Assembly (NCBI GenBank): GCA_043757025.1
Contig: JAYVQG010000185.1
Span: 3,411-67,410, forward strand
Direction: 5' to 3'
Source: Limnoglobus sp043757025
GTDB lineage: Bacteria; Planctomycetota; Planctomycetia; Gemmatales; Gemmataceae
Length of the DNA stretch: 64,000 bases
Shown piece by piece: positions 53,351-62,446 of the stretch; position 1 is the first letter of the stretch; every line of letters starts with the position of its first letter. The notes beneath the pieces were generated by a model. The model ran no database searches and was not told the origin of the DNA. It saw only the letters and a program-made list of their open reading frames with translations. The position numbers and the translations under genes were made by a program.

Positions 53351-56300
53351 TTACCGGCCGCCGGCGGGGCGGGTGTTCCAGGTGCGGTCGTAGTCTTCCT
53401 GTTCGCGCGGGGCGAGTTTGCGGTCGGTTGCGCCGTCGGGGTAGCTCGCCATTCCTCGGAACGGCAGTGGCCCGACGCGGCCGGCGGTCTTCGTGAATGG
53501 CGAGGTGTCTTTACAGTAACCGGCCGTGCGAAGCACGAACGAGCGAACGTGCCCAGCGGCCACCGGCGGCAACGTACTCGCATCGAATTCGATGGCAATT
53601 TCATCGCCCGGCCCGCACAGTACGAAGCGGTCGTCCTCGTTTTGTAGCAACTCCGTCACGTCGCCCAACCGCGTGAGTCGGCCTTGCCAGTGCGTCGTGG
53701 CCACCGGTTCGGTTCGGTCGTAATCGTAGGCGATCGGCGGCTTGCCGTTCGGGCTGAATTCCTGCGCGAACCCGCGATGTTGCAGCTTCGCCACCGATGC
53801 CGGCAGGGTTTGCGTGCGAACATTCGTTTGCGGTTCGACCGTGCCGAACTGGATTTGATCCCAGTAAATTTGCAGGTTCGTGCGGATGCGGAGTTTCACG
53901 TTCGCCGTGCCTGCGATACCCGTCACGGGCACCGTCATCACGCGCGGCAAGCCGGCGGGGAAGCCGATTTCGCCGAGCGATTCCCACGTGCCATCGGTAC
54001 GCTGTTTCTCCAAAACGGGCGGCTGCATCGTCACGCCGGCCTGCGTCGCCGCGTAGATCGATTCGGGGTACGGGTAGTCGGTCCAGCCCGCCATCACCAG
54101 GTACAGCGGTGCCTTTGCGTCGAGCTTCGACAGCGAATTGGCGAAGTCGAGTTCGACGAAATGCTCCTCGGCATACCCGAGCCACGACCGCGTGGCGAAC
54201 CGGTCCACGGTGCGGCCATCGCGCTCTTTCAAGGTGGCCAACACATCGCGATTGCGGTGATCGACCGCGTGCGTCGGCGCGATCATTTGCGCGAACGCGA
54301 GCAATTCCTGCGACGGTTGCGGCCCCACCGTGACGAAGCGCTCGTTCGGGTATACTCGCATGTCTTTGGGGTGATCGACGACTTCGAGAACGACGCGGTC
54401 GATGTACAGCACTTCGTCCATCGGTTCGGCGATTTTGATCGAATACTTGCCATTTTTCAGCACGAGCTGATCGGCTTCGATCTTGACGCTCTCTTGCGGG
54501 CGCGGCGGGCGAACGCTGCCATCGGCACCGAGTTCGCCCATCGCCCCCGCACCGAGGAAGTCGGTGACATAGCGGTAGCGCTCGCCGTCCCACGCGAACA
54601 AAATCGGGCACGATGTGCCCTTGCGGTTCAGCTCGATAATCTTCGTAATCTGCGTCGCGGGCACGTTCAGTTCGGCTTGCGGGATCTGATCGGGCCAGCG
54701 AATGCGAACGACTTCGGCGAGCGGCGACTTGCCGATACCGAGGCCGAGCGGCAACCGCGACTGCGCGAGGCCCGCCGAGAGCGTGGTGTTCTCGATCATG
54801 CTGCGTAGCGGCCCCGTCATCGCAATGGCGCGTGCGCCGATGCCATCGCTGTTCGATCGCAAGTTGCTGCCCTTGTCGCGTCGGCCCGTGAGTGTAATTT
54901 TCAAGCCGCGGTTGCCGTTGCCCATGTTGCGGTACAGTTGCGGAGCCTCGCCGCGCGGCCACAGTAAAAGATCGGGGTTGCCGTCGCCATCGTCGTCGAA
55001 CGAGGCCACCGCCAGCAGGTTCGCGATCGCCTCCGGTTTCGGGCCGAATGCATCGTGTACCTTCGTCAATTTGCCTTTGGCATCGCCGCGCAAGAACACC
55101 GGCTTGCCATCGACTGACAGCCCGATGACATCGGCCGCGCCGTCGAGATCGAGGTCGATCGTCTGCGCCTGAACGAGTGCGGGCGAATCGTTCGCTCCAG
55201 GCACGAAACGCCCTTTCAAATCGTAGCGCGATGCATCCGTCGTAGACACGAACAGTTGCGGTTTCGCTTTCGGGACAGTCAAAAACAGATCGGGTTGTTC
55301 GTCGTTGTTCGAATCGAGAACGAGACCGGAAAGTGCGGGTGCCAGCGTTTCGTCGGCACGGTGGAACCGCAACATTCGGTCGTTCAAAATGACAATCGGC
55401 GCACGGCCTTCGACGAACGCGATGAGGTCGATGTCGTTGTCGCCATCGAGATCGGAGACGAGAATGCTCGTCACGGGGCCATCGACGCGAAGTGCCGGTT
55501 CGTCGATTGGCTGGAAGCGACAGGTCAGCGGTATCATCGGCGTGTTCGGCAACGCCGGCGGGGCTTCGCCGATATTGGCGAACGCGAGCAATCGACCACT
55601 TCCGTAACCGGCGACGAGCAAATCGAGGTCGCCATCTTGATCGAGATCGGCCCACGCGGCACCGAGGCAGACACCGGTGATCTTGTCGAACCCCGCCGCC
55701 ACGGTTTTGTCTTCAAAGCGTTTGCCGTCGATGTTCGCGAACAGACGTATGCCATTCGGCCCCGTGAGCAGCACGTCCGGCGTGCCGCTGTTGTCGAAGT
55801 CGGCAATCGCCGCGCCGTAACTGGCCGTCCCGAGCAGGCCGAGCGTTGCCGTGGTGTCGGTGAACTTGCCGTTGCCGTCGTTGTGTAAAACGACATCGCC
55901 GAGCGCGTTGCCGCGAACGACAGCGGAGAGCAACATCAGGTCCGGCAGGCCGTCGCTGTCGTAGTCGAAGCGGACGATCGCACCGCCGAACTGCGCGCGG
56001 ATACCTACGAGTGCCGCGTTGAGGTCTTCGGATTTCGCCCAACGGGTTCCCGCGGCGAGTGTCACTTGTAGCGAATTCTCTTGTGCGAAGATCGGCATCG
56101 GGCAGGTGTACGTGGCCGCCACCGGCGACGCACCGATGACGTCTGCGTATCGGCCCATTTCGGAATACTTCACGTTGAATTCGTGAAACTGTTCACCCAA
56201 ATCTAGCTTCTGAAACTCTTTTTGCAGTGCCGCGATGCGGACCGGATCGCGGTCGTGGTTGTGCCCCATCAGTGCGTATCGCGCGGCATTCAGATACGGA

Positions 56301-56881
56301 TCGAGATCGAGCGCCTTTTGGAAATACCGTTTCGCGTCCGGCGAATCGTAACGTTCCGGGTGCGTCACGCCCAACTGATACCAGGCATATGCATCGTTCG
56401 GGTCGATCCGCGTGACGGCTTCAAAATGCTTGGCCGACTCGGGGATGCGGTCGCGAAACAGGAAAATGATGCCGAGGTTGTAGTGCGCGTGGGCGTTGTC
56501 CGGCTCGCGCTTTAACACGTCTTCAAATATCGAGATCGCTTGCTCGAGAACGGGGTCGGCGGGGTCTTTCGTCGAGTTATACAAGGCAATCGCGAGGTTC
56601 ACTTTTGCGGGCATCCAGTCGGGTGCCAGCCGTGCGGCTTCCTCGAATTCGGTTGCCGCATTTTGGAACGCGGTAAGGCCGTTGGCTTGTTTGTCTTCGG
56701 ACCGGCCCATCAAGCCGACACCCCGGAGATTCGCATCCGCGGCGGCGATCAGGTTATTTTCGCTCGGCTTGCGCGTACCGAGCCAGATCGCGAGCGGCAC
56801 GGCAATCAGAACCAGTGCGGTGAGTACGAAGAGGAGAGTACGCCGTTTCGGTGCGGGCGGATTCGGGGATGGCGACGACAT
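53351..56881 (-). CDS. TPR / FG-GAP / ASPIC-UnbV exported protein
   Basis: With the ATG at 56881 the protein is 1176 residues. A signal anchor (about 15-37, LLFVLTALVLIAVPLAIWLG) is followed by TPR repeats (about 60-200, DNAHAHYNLGIIFLFRDRIPESAKHFEAV), FG-GAP/VCBS repeats (about 290-640, many D-D-D loops such as DLDGDNDIDLIAF and DFDNSGTPDVLL), and an ASPIC/UnbV domain (about 657-750, GLGIGKSPLAEVVRIRWPD). The C-terminal 420 residues are not recognised. Many planctomycete members of this set act outside the cytosol, but their role is unknown. An upstream in-frame start (56968) lacks support. Confidence 0.9.
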   Translation of the reverse strand: MSSPSPNPPAPKRRTLLFVLTALVLIAVPLAIWLGTRKPSENNLIAAADANLRGVGLMGRSEDKQANGLTAFQNAATEFEEAARLAPDWMPAKVNLAIALYNSTKDPADPVLEQAISIFEDVLKREPDNAHAHYNLGIIFLFRDRIPESAKHFEAVTRIDPNDAYAWYQLGVTHPERYDSPDAKRYFQKALDLDPYLNAARYALMGHNHDRDPVRIAALQKEFQKLDLGEQFHEFNVKYSEMGRYADVIGASPVAATYTCPMPIFAQENSLQVTLAAGTRWAKSEDLNAALVGIRAQFGGAIVRFDYDSDGLPDLMLLSAVVRGNALGDVVLHNDGNGKFTDTTATLGLLGTASYGAAIADFDNSGTPDVLLTGPNGIRLFANIDGKRFEDKTVAAGFDKITGVCLGAAWADLDQDGDLDLLVAGYGSGRLLAFANIGEAPPALPNTPMIPLTCRFQPIDEPALRVDGPVTSILVSDLDGDNDIDLIAFVEGRAPIVILNDRMLRFHRADETLAPALSGLVLDSNNDEQPDLFLTVPKAKPQLFVSTTDASRYDLKGRFVPGANDSPALVQAQTIDLDLDGAADVIGLSVDGKPVFLRGDAKGKLTKVHDAFGPKPEAIANLLAVASFDDDGDGNPDLLLWPRGEAPQLYRNMGNGNRGLKITLTGRRDKGSNLRSNSDGIGARAIAMTGPLRSMIENTTLSAGLAQSRLPLGLGIGKSPLAEVVRIRWPDQIPQAELNVPATQITKIIELNRKGTSCPILFAWDGERYRYVTDFLGAGAMGELGADGSVRPPRPQESVKIEADQLVLKNGKYSIKIAEPMDEVLYIDRVVLEVVDHPKDMRVYPNERFVTVGPQPSQELLAFAQMIAPTHAVDHRNRDVLATLKERDGRTVDRFATRSWLGYAEEHFVELDFANSLSKLDAKAPLYLVMAGWTDYPYPESIYAATQAGVTMQPPVLEKQRTDGTWESLGEIGFPAGLPRVMTVPVTGIAGTANVKLRIRTNLQIYWDQIQFGTVEPQTNVRTQTLPASVAKLQHRGFAQEFSPNGKPPIAYDYDRTEPVATTHWQGRLTRLGDVTELLQNEDDRFVLCGPGDEIAIEFDASTLPPVAAGHVRSFVLRTAGYCKDTSPFTKTAGRVGPLPFRGMASYPDGATDRKLAPREQEDYDRTWNTRPAGGR

Positions 56882-57258
56882 AAAGACATCCTGTGAGGCG
56901 AGAGGGGACCGATAATGATACCGATAGTGTATGCGCGATGCGCTCCCCGAAAATTGCGCGACGCGCAACCCGACTTGCGGGCGGAAGGCGTGGTCATCCA
57001 GCGCCCTGAGTTACTCGGCCACTGGCTGTACCGCGTGGCGTATCGCATCGGCCGGAAAGCGCGGCGAGTCGTGGCGCGGCGACTACGCCACGAAAGGACA
57101 GCGGTCGCCTCGGCTTCTGCCGCGTTACGATCAATTGGTATCACGAACTTACGTTTTGGATGATCGCGACCGACCTACCTACCAGATGTTTCCGTTTGCG
57201 GATAAGATTACTAACTGAAGTGCGTCGTTGCATTCAAACAAACCGGGAAATACGGGCA
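56882..57258. other. 377-bp intergenic region between divergent genes
   Basis: The stretch lies between the divergent ASPIC/UnbV gene and the YwgA-like gene and should hold both promoters. An 82-codon frame on the plus strand (56915-57163) exists, but it mirrors a frame on the other strand, resembles nothing I know and has no convincing Shine-Dalgarno, so I do not call it. I see no repeat in it. Confidence 0.55.
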
Positions 57259-57756
57259 ATGGATCGGCAACAGATTCTGCTGGCCAAGTCACTCGAGGCC
57301 GCTCGCGTTCCTCTCGGCGTGAAGACGTTCATCGATCGCCTCATTCTACAGAAGTCCGTCTACCTCCTTCAGTCGGTCGGAATCCACATGGGTTACCGAT
57401 TCCGTTGGTATTTACGTGGCCCTTACTCACCAGAAATGACCGCCGGTGCGTTCGGGATTGTCGACGAGGGAGAATACGCGCGGAAAGAACTGCAAGGCTG
57501 GAATTTGGATGAAGAGTCCGCAGACCTCGCTCGCAAACTTCAACCGCTTCTGCATCGCGACGCGGAGGCCAAAGAAGAACAATCTCGCCGCTTAGAGCTT
57601 TTGGCGTCGATTCTGTTTCTTTTCAAGACCGAGCAGGCCCAGCCGAGCGACCCCGATGGTACTTCCCAAATCCTCGCAAAGAACGACAAGATTTTTAGTC
57701 CGAGTGAAGTGCAAACTGCCGTGAAAGAACTCAAGGTTTATGGCCTCCTCGCCTAA
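57259..57756 (+). CDS. YwgA-like protein
   Basis: A 165-residue protein from ATG 57259. ILLAKSLEAARVPLGVKTFIDRLILQKSVYLLQ and GYRFRWYLRGPYSPEM resemble the YwgA/Panacea-type group (winged-helix-like N-terminus). In Bacillus, ywgA lies near an HD-hydrolase gene (ywfO), and here too an HD gene follows with a 17-base overlap, which suggests the pair is functionally linked. Some Panacea-domain proteins act as antitoxins, so an antitoxin-like role for this protein is possible but not shown. No catalytic motif is seen. Confidence 0.65.
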   Translation: MDRQQILLAKSLEAARVPLGVKTFIDRLILQKSVYLLQSVGIHMGYRFRWYLRGPYSPEMTAGAFGIVDEGEYARKELQGWNLDEESADLARKLQPLLHRDAEAKEEQSRRLELLASILFLFKTEQAQPSDPDGTSQILAKNDKIFSPSEVQTAVKELKVYGLLA

Positions 57757-59155
57757 ACGATCGTCGCGTGTCGTCAACGACAACATCCATGGCGATATTG
57801 CCATGTCGGACGACGAATGGAAGGTTGTGAACACATCCACATTCCAGCGACTCCGTTCGTTGAAGCAACTGGGAATGGGGCATTTGGTTTACCCCAACGC
57901 GACGCACACGAGGTTCGCCCACAGTTTAGGCGTGTTTCGGATCATGTGCCGAGTTCTCGAAAATCTGGAACACGACGGCTTGGACGCCGACCGAAAAGCC
58001 GACCTTCGTTTGGCTGCGTTACTCCACGATGTCGGGCATTACCCCTATTCGCATTTGATGGAGCGCGTAGCGAACGTCACATTGACAGAAGAGGAAGTGG
58101 CAAAGACGGGTACCAAAATCATCTCGGGTCAGATCGACGAGTATCCCAATCACGAGGAATTAGGAAGGCATATTCTCGAGTCGCAAGCCGACATTTGCAA
58201 AGCATTAGGCGGGAAGAAGCGAGCAAAGAAAATTGGAGCATTGTTCTCGCGCTTAGAAGGGGCCGATCCGCAGTTGAGCAAACTCATTCATAGCAGCCTC
58301 GATATGGATCGAATGGATTACCTCCTCCGCGATGCAAGAGCCGCAGGTGTTCCCTTCGGAGAAATCGATCTCAACTACCTGCTGAACAACATCCGCATCA
58401 GTCCCAAGGGAATGCTCGGAATCGATGAAAAGGCTCTCGCGGCTGCCGAACACTTCCTGTTAGCCCGAGTCTTTATGCATCGAGTGGTTTACTACCACAA
58501 AACCACTTTCGGCTTTGAAGAAGCTTGTAGACAATTATTGCGCCGGGTTCGCAATACGGGTCGCTATGAGGACATCCTCGCAAAAAATGGCGCGAAGATT
58601 CGCGATATCGCTGGAAGTTCTGCACTTCGCGGATTCACCGACGACTACATCGATCGAATTATCCTCAAGGCCATCGATGATTGTGACCCGATCATCCAAA
58701 CTCTTGCATCGTGCCTGGTCGAACGACGACCTCCACGACTGATTGCTGAGATCGGTGGCGTGGAAGATAAAATCAGCTCCTATACGCCTGGCACCGTATT
58801 CAAACAGAAATGTCGCGATGGTCTCGAAGCGTTGGCGAAGAAGCACAAATTGCACGTCGGTCAGTTCCTTCTTTGCGGGCCGAAACCGATCAAGTTTGAA
58901 GAGCGTGGATCGTTGTTTTCGCGTGCGGATGCAGAGAAGCTCGTTTCCGAAGAGCGCGAAGAAATCATCATGATTTTCCGACGCGACCAACAAGAACCAC
59001 AATCGATTGTTGATGTCGATGGCTCGATGATCAAAAGCCTCGCAAATCAGGTCTACTCGATCCAACGGCTGTATTTGGTCGAACGCGATCTCAACCCCGA
59101 CAAACTCCAGCAGATTCGTAACGAAGTTCGCGAATGGACGAAACCACCGAAGTGA
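57740..59155 (+). CDS. HD-domain phosphohydrolase (YwfO/SAMHD1-like)
   Basis: A 471-residue HD-superfamily protein. Metal-binding residues: H61 (THTRFAHSLGV), H96-D97 in LLHDVGHYPYSH and a later Asp (about 193, SSLDMDRMDYLLRDA). SLDMDRMDYLLRDA is a hallmark of the COG1078 type, which includes dGTPase/SAMHD1-like enzymes. Related enzymes hydrolyse dNTPs or pyrophosphate-type nucleotides; the substrate here is not determined. The start overlaps the YwgA-like gene by 17 bases. The moeA gene starts 10 bases later, so the three may share a transcript. Confidence 0.88.
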   Translation: MASSPKRSSRVVNDNIHGDIAMSDDEWKVVNTSTFQRLRSLKQLGMGHLVYPNATHTRFAHSLGVFRIMCRVLENLEHDGLDADRKADLRLAALLHDVGHYPYSHLMERVANVTLTEEEVAKTGTKIISGQIDEYPNHEELGRHILESQADICKALGGKKRAKKIGALFSRLEGADPQLSKLIHSSLDMDRMDYLLRDARAAGVPFGEIDLNYLLNNIRISPKGMLGIDEKALAAAEHFLLARVFMHRVVYYHKTTFGFEEACRQLLRRVRNTGRYEDILAKNGAKIRDIAGSSALRGFTDDYIDRIILKAIDDCDPIIQTLASCLVERRPPRLIAEIGGVEDKISSYTPGTVFKQKCRDGLEALAKKHKLHVGQFLLCGPKPIKFEERGSLFSRADAEKLVSEEREEIIMIFRRDQQEPQSIVDVDGSMIKSLANQVYSIQRLYLVERDLNPDKLQQIRNEVREWTKPPK

Positions 59156-59165
59156 TTTGAATCCC

Positions 59166-60554
59166 ATGATCGATGTTGCGATGGCTCTTGAGATTATCGT
59201 TCGCCATTCGGCGGCGCGGAAGCCGGAGTTGACGACGCTGACGGCGGCGGCGCTCGGGCAGGTGCTGGCCGTCGATGTGCGTTCGGATATCGACTCGCCG
59301 CCGTTCACCAAGTCGATGATGGATGGTTACGCGATCCGCGCTGTCGATGCCGCAGCGCCCGTGGAACTCTATGTGATCGAGGAAGTGCCTGCGGGTACGG
59401 TGCCGACGAAGTGCGTCGGTGTGGGCGAGGCGGTGCGAATCTTCACCGGCGCGCCGATGCCCGATGGCGCGGATGCCGTCGTGATGGTCGAGAAAACGCA
59501 GTCGCCATCGCCGGATCGCGTGCGGATCGACGATGCGTTCGTGAAGCCCGGCCAGCACGTGTTGCCGCGCGGCACCGAGATGCGTGCGAGCGATGTCGTG
59601 TTGCCGCGCGGCACCGTGCTAACACCGGCTGCGTTCGGCGTACTGGCCAGCGTCGGCATGATGGAATTTTCGACGATCCCGACGCCGCACGTCGACATCC
59701 TTGCGACCGGCGACGAACTGGTCGAACCGACGCGAACCCCCGGACCGGGGCAGATTCGCAACTCGAACGGGCCGATGCTTTTCGCGCAAACTCGGCGAGC
59801 GGGCGCGATCCCGCGCTACCTCGGAATCGCCCGCGATACCGAAGCGTCGTTGCGGTTGAAGATCGAAGAAGGTTTGACGTCCGACGTGCTGATTCTGGCA
59901 GGCGGCGTGTCGGCGGGGAAGCTCGATCTCGTGCCGAAAGTGCTGGCGGACTTGGGCGTAAAAATCTTGTTCCACCAAGTGAAAATGAAGCCGGGGAAGC
60001 CGCTGTTATTCGGCACGAAGGGCGATACGCTGGTGTTCGGGTTGCCGGGCAATCCGGTGAGTTCGTATGTGGGGTTCGAGTTGTTCGTGCGGCCCGCGCT
60101 TCGGTTATTGGCAGGGCACGCCGATGGCGAAATGCGCACGCGAATGTTGCCACTGGCGGCGGCGTTCGCGGCGGACAACAACCGCCCGACGTACCACCCG
60201 GCGAAACTCGAACCGGGGTCACAGACCCCAGCTACAAGACCGGGGTCACAGACCCCAGCTACAGGAGTTGTAGCTGGCCTCTGTGAGGCCGGTGGGCAAC
60301 CGGGGTTACAGACCCCAGCTACAAGACCGGGGTCACAGACCCCAGCTACAGGAGTTGTAGCTGGCCTCTGTGAGGCCGGTGGGCAACCGGGGTCACAGAC
60401 CCCAGCTACAAGACCGGATGCCGTGCGGGCGTTGCCGTGGTTCGGTTCGCCGGACCTGCGTGGCATCATTGCGGCCGATGCGTTCATCGTGTTGCCGCCC
60501 GGTTCCGTAAACTATCTTGCGGGCCAACCCGTCGAAGTGATCTCGGTTTCGTAA
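59166..60554 (+). CDS. moeA: Molybdopterin molybdotransferase MoeA with in-frame repeat insert
   Basis: MoeA inserts molybdate into adenylated molybdopterin in the last step of molybdenum-cofactor synthesis. From ATG 59166 the protein is 462 residues. Signatures: SPPFTKSMMDGYAIRA, IFTGAPMPDGADAVVMVE, ATGDELVEP, LAGGVSAGKLDLV, and GLPGNPVSSYVGFELFV. Residues 350-416 are a 67-residue low-complexity block (PGSQTPATR and related units) encoded by the intergenic repeat family. Without it the protein would be 395 residues, a normal MoeA. The frame is kept, and the C-terminal domain resumes with VRALPWFGSPDLRG, so the protein may still work. Confidence 0.93.
   Translation: MIDVAMALEIIVRHSAARKPELTTLTAAALGQVLAVDVRSDIDSPPFTKSMMDGYAIRAVDAAAPVELYVIEEVPAGTVPTKCVGVGEAVRIFTGAPMPDGADAVVMVEKTQSPSPDRVRIDDAFVKPGQHVLPRGTEMRASDVVLPRGTVLTPAAFGVLASVGMMEFSTIPTPHVDILATGDELVEPTRTPGPGQIRNSNGPMLFAQTRRAGAIPRYLGIARDTEASLRLKIEEGLTSDVLILAGGVSAGKLDLVPKVLADLGVKILFHQVKMKPGKPLLFGTKGDTLVFGLPGNPVSSYVGFELFVRPALRLLAGHADGEMRTRMLPLAAAFAADNNRPTYHPAKLEPGSQTPATRPGSQTPATGVVAGLCEAGGQPGLQTPATRPGSQTPATGVVAGLCEAGGQPGSQTPATRPDAVRALPWFGSPDLRGIIAADAFIVLPPGSVNYLAGQPVEVISVS
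60213..60413 (+). repeat. 201-bp repeat block inserted in frame in moeA
   Basis: Alternating short (27-bp) and long (60-bp) units, A1 60213-60239, B1 60240-60299, A2 60300-60326, B2 60327-60386, A3 60387-60413. The 87-bp A+B super-unit is almost perfectly repeated, with one C/T change. The long units contain GTAGCTGGCCTCTGTGAGGCC, and all contain GGGTCACAGACCCCAGCTAC, the same sequences as the intergenic cluster at 50916-51082. The block is codon-aligned, free of stops and 67 codons long. Confidence 0.95.
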
Positions 60555-60572
60555 ACCTGGAGAGGACTCCCC

Positions 60573-62237
60573 TTGCCACCGCGCGTTTTCGCACCTGCGA
60601 TTCTCTCTGGGTTGTTACTCTGGACAGCGTTCTACCCGCTCAACCTCGGCTTCATGGCCTACTTCGCGATGGTGCCGTGGCTGACACTCGTTCGCGCACC
60701 GGGTGTGTCCGCACGTCGCCGTTACTTCGCCGCGTATGTCGGCGGGTTGGCGTTTTTCCTGCCCGCGTTGCAGTGGATTCGCGTCGCGCACCCTGCGATG
60801 TACGCTTCGTGGTTCGGCTTGTCGATCTTCTATTCCGGCATCTTCCCACTCTCGCTCGGAATGTTACGACGGCTCGATCGCCTCGGGATGCCACCGCTCG
60901 CGCTGACGCTGCCGATCGTCTGGGTCGGCTTGGAATACGTCCGTGCGCATTTCCCGACCGGCTTCCCGTTCCTGAAATCGATCGGCGGCCATCAGTACGT
61001 CGGCTTCGGCTGGTACTTCCTCGGCCACACGCAGCACGATTATCTCACGCTCATTCAAATTGCGGATCTCGGTGGCGTGTACCTCATTTCGTTCCTCGTT
61101 GCGGCATCGAACGGCGCGCTCGCCGAGTGGCTGATGCGCAACGAGAACGTGCGACGGTCGTTGAAATGGCCTGCCGAATATCGCATCGGCTTCTTCCGCG
61201 AAATGTGGACGACCGCCGGCGTGACCACGCTGATTATGATCTCGTACGCCTATGGCATCACGCAGATGCAGCACCCGGATTTCCTGCTCGGGCCGCGCGT
61301 CTCGGCGATCCAGGCGGACGTCCCGCAAGACGTGAAAATGGGTCAGGGGAAATCGGTGTTGCGCGAGTACAACGAACTTTGCGAACAGGTCGTGTTGCGT
61401 GCCGATCTCGTCGTCTGGCCGGAGACCTGCTTCCCGCCCGGTTGGACGGTCATTCCTCGCGGCGTGCCGAAAACGAACTTGCCAAAGGACATCGTCGACG
61501 GGCTGAAAGACAACGCCGACATCGAAAAATTCGCAGCCTCGCGCTGGAAGACGAACGTCCTACTCGGCACGAGCCTCGTCGAGTGGGACGGCGAGAAAAG
61601 CTGGCAGTACAACTCGGCGATCCTCGCGAAACCCGATGGCACCATCGATGGACGCTACGACAAAATGCACCTCGTGCCATTCGGCGAATACGTGCCGTTC
61701 CGCCAGACGTTCCCGTGGTTGCGGCACTTCACGCCGTACGACCACGACTACTCCTGCAAGCCCGGCGAAACCGCCACGCGCTTCGACATGATGGTCGGAG
61801 AAAAGCAATACACCTTCGGCTGTCTGATCTGTTACGAAGACAGCGACCCGTACCTGGCACGGCAATTTAACTTGCCGAAGGGCGACCAGAAACCGGTCGA
61901 TTTCCTGGTGAATATCTCGAACGACGGTTGGTTCCGCGGGACCGAACAGCACGAGCAACACTTGGCAATCTGCAAATTCCGCGCGATCGAAGCGCGTCGC
62001 ACCGTCGTGCGTGCGGTCAACATGGGCATCTCGGCGATCGTCGATTCCGAAGGGCGACTCCAGGCAATTCCCGGCGACACCGTACGCAAATCGAAGCGAA
62101 TCCGCGGCACCGTCACCGACAAAATCCGCCTCGACACCCGCGAAAGTTTCTACGCCAAGAACGGCGACTGGCTCCCCGCGATCTGCTGGACGAGCATCAC
62201 CCTCGGCCTGATCGTCGCCTGGCGACGCAAACGGTAA
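60573..62237 (+). CDS. lnt: Apolipoprotein N-acyltransferase
   Basis: Lnt adds the third acyl chain to the N-terminal cysteine of lipoproteins in the cytoplasmic membrane. The 554-residue protein has about six N-terminal TM helices and a C-terminal nitrilase domain. The catalytic triad is E284 (VVWPETCFPPG), K364 (GRYDKMHLVPFGEY) and C420 (GCLICYEDSDP). The start is TTG at 60573 with GGAGAGG 7 bases upstream. Lipoproteins with a lipobox occur in this window (10968-12506, 21673-22065), so the pathway is used. moeA ends 18 bases upstream, possibly co-transcribed. Confidence 0.93.
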   Translation: MPPRVFAPAILSGLLLWTAFYPLNLGFMAYFAMVPWLTLVRAPGVSARRRYFAAYVGGLAFFLPALQWIRVAHPAMYASWFGLSIFYSGIFPLSLGMLRRLDRLGMPPLALTLPIVWVGLEYVRAHFPTGFPFLKSIGGHQYVGFGWYFLGHTQHDYLTLIQIADLGGVYLISFLVAASNGALAEWLMRNENVRRSLKWPAEYRIGFFREMWTTAGVTTLIMISYAYGITQMQHPDFLLGPRVSAIQADVPQDVKMGQGKSVLREYNELCEQVVLRADLVVWPETCFPPGWTVIPRGVPKTNLPKDIVDGLKDNADIEKFAASRWKTNVLLGTSLVEWDGEKSWQYNSAILAKPDGTIDGRYDKMHLVPFGEYVPFRQTFPWLRHFTPYDHDYSCKPGETATRFDMMVGEKQYTFGCLICYEDSDPYLARQFNLPKGDQKPVDFLVNISNDGWFRGTEQHEQHLAICKFRAIEARRTVVRAVNMGISAIVDSEGRLQAIPGDTVRKSKRIRGTVTDKIRLDTRESFYAKNGDWLPAICWTSITLGLIVAWRRKR

Positions 62238-62335
62238 GTCGTTCGAGGCGTTTCCTGCTCCACCAGAGATGAGAATTGGCAATATGTCCAGGGTTGCAAT
62301 TTTGTCAGAAATGGTTAATCGCAAGCAGAAAATTC

Positions 62336-62365
62336 TTGACACACCATTCCGATGGCCGATATTAT
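62336..62365 (+). promoter_or_regulatory. Sigma-70-like promoter upstream of the high-GC gene
   Basis: TTGACA (62336-62341) and TATTAT (62360-62365) separated by 18 bases, in an unusually AT-rich spot. The downstream gene starts at 62447 with GGAGG 7 bases before its ATG. Confidence 0.55.
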
Positions 62366-62446
62366 CTCATCTGTAAATTCAGAATAAATTGTTTATCTCA
62401 TGTAGGGATTGGGATAAACACCTGTTCGGCGGCGGAGGGCTTGCGG

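Noticed and set aside
56915..57163. 82-codon frame between the ASPIC/UnbV and YwgA-like genes
   Set aside because: No family resemblance, no ribosome site, and a similar-length frame on the opposite strand. Most likely chance.
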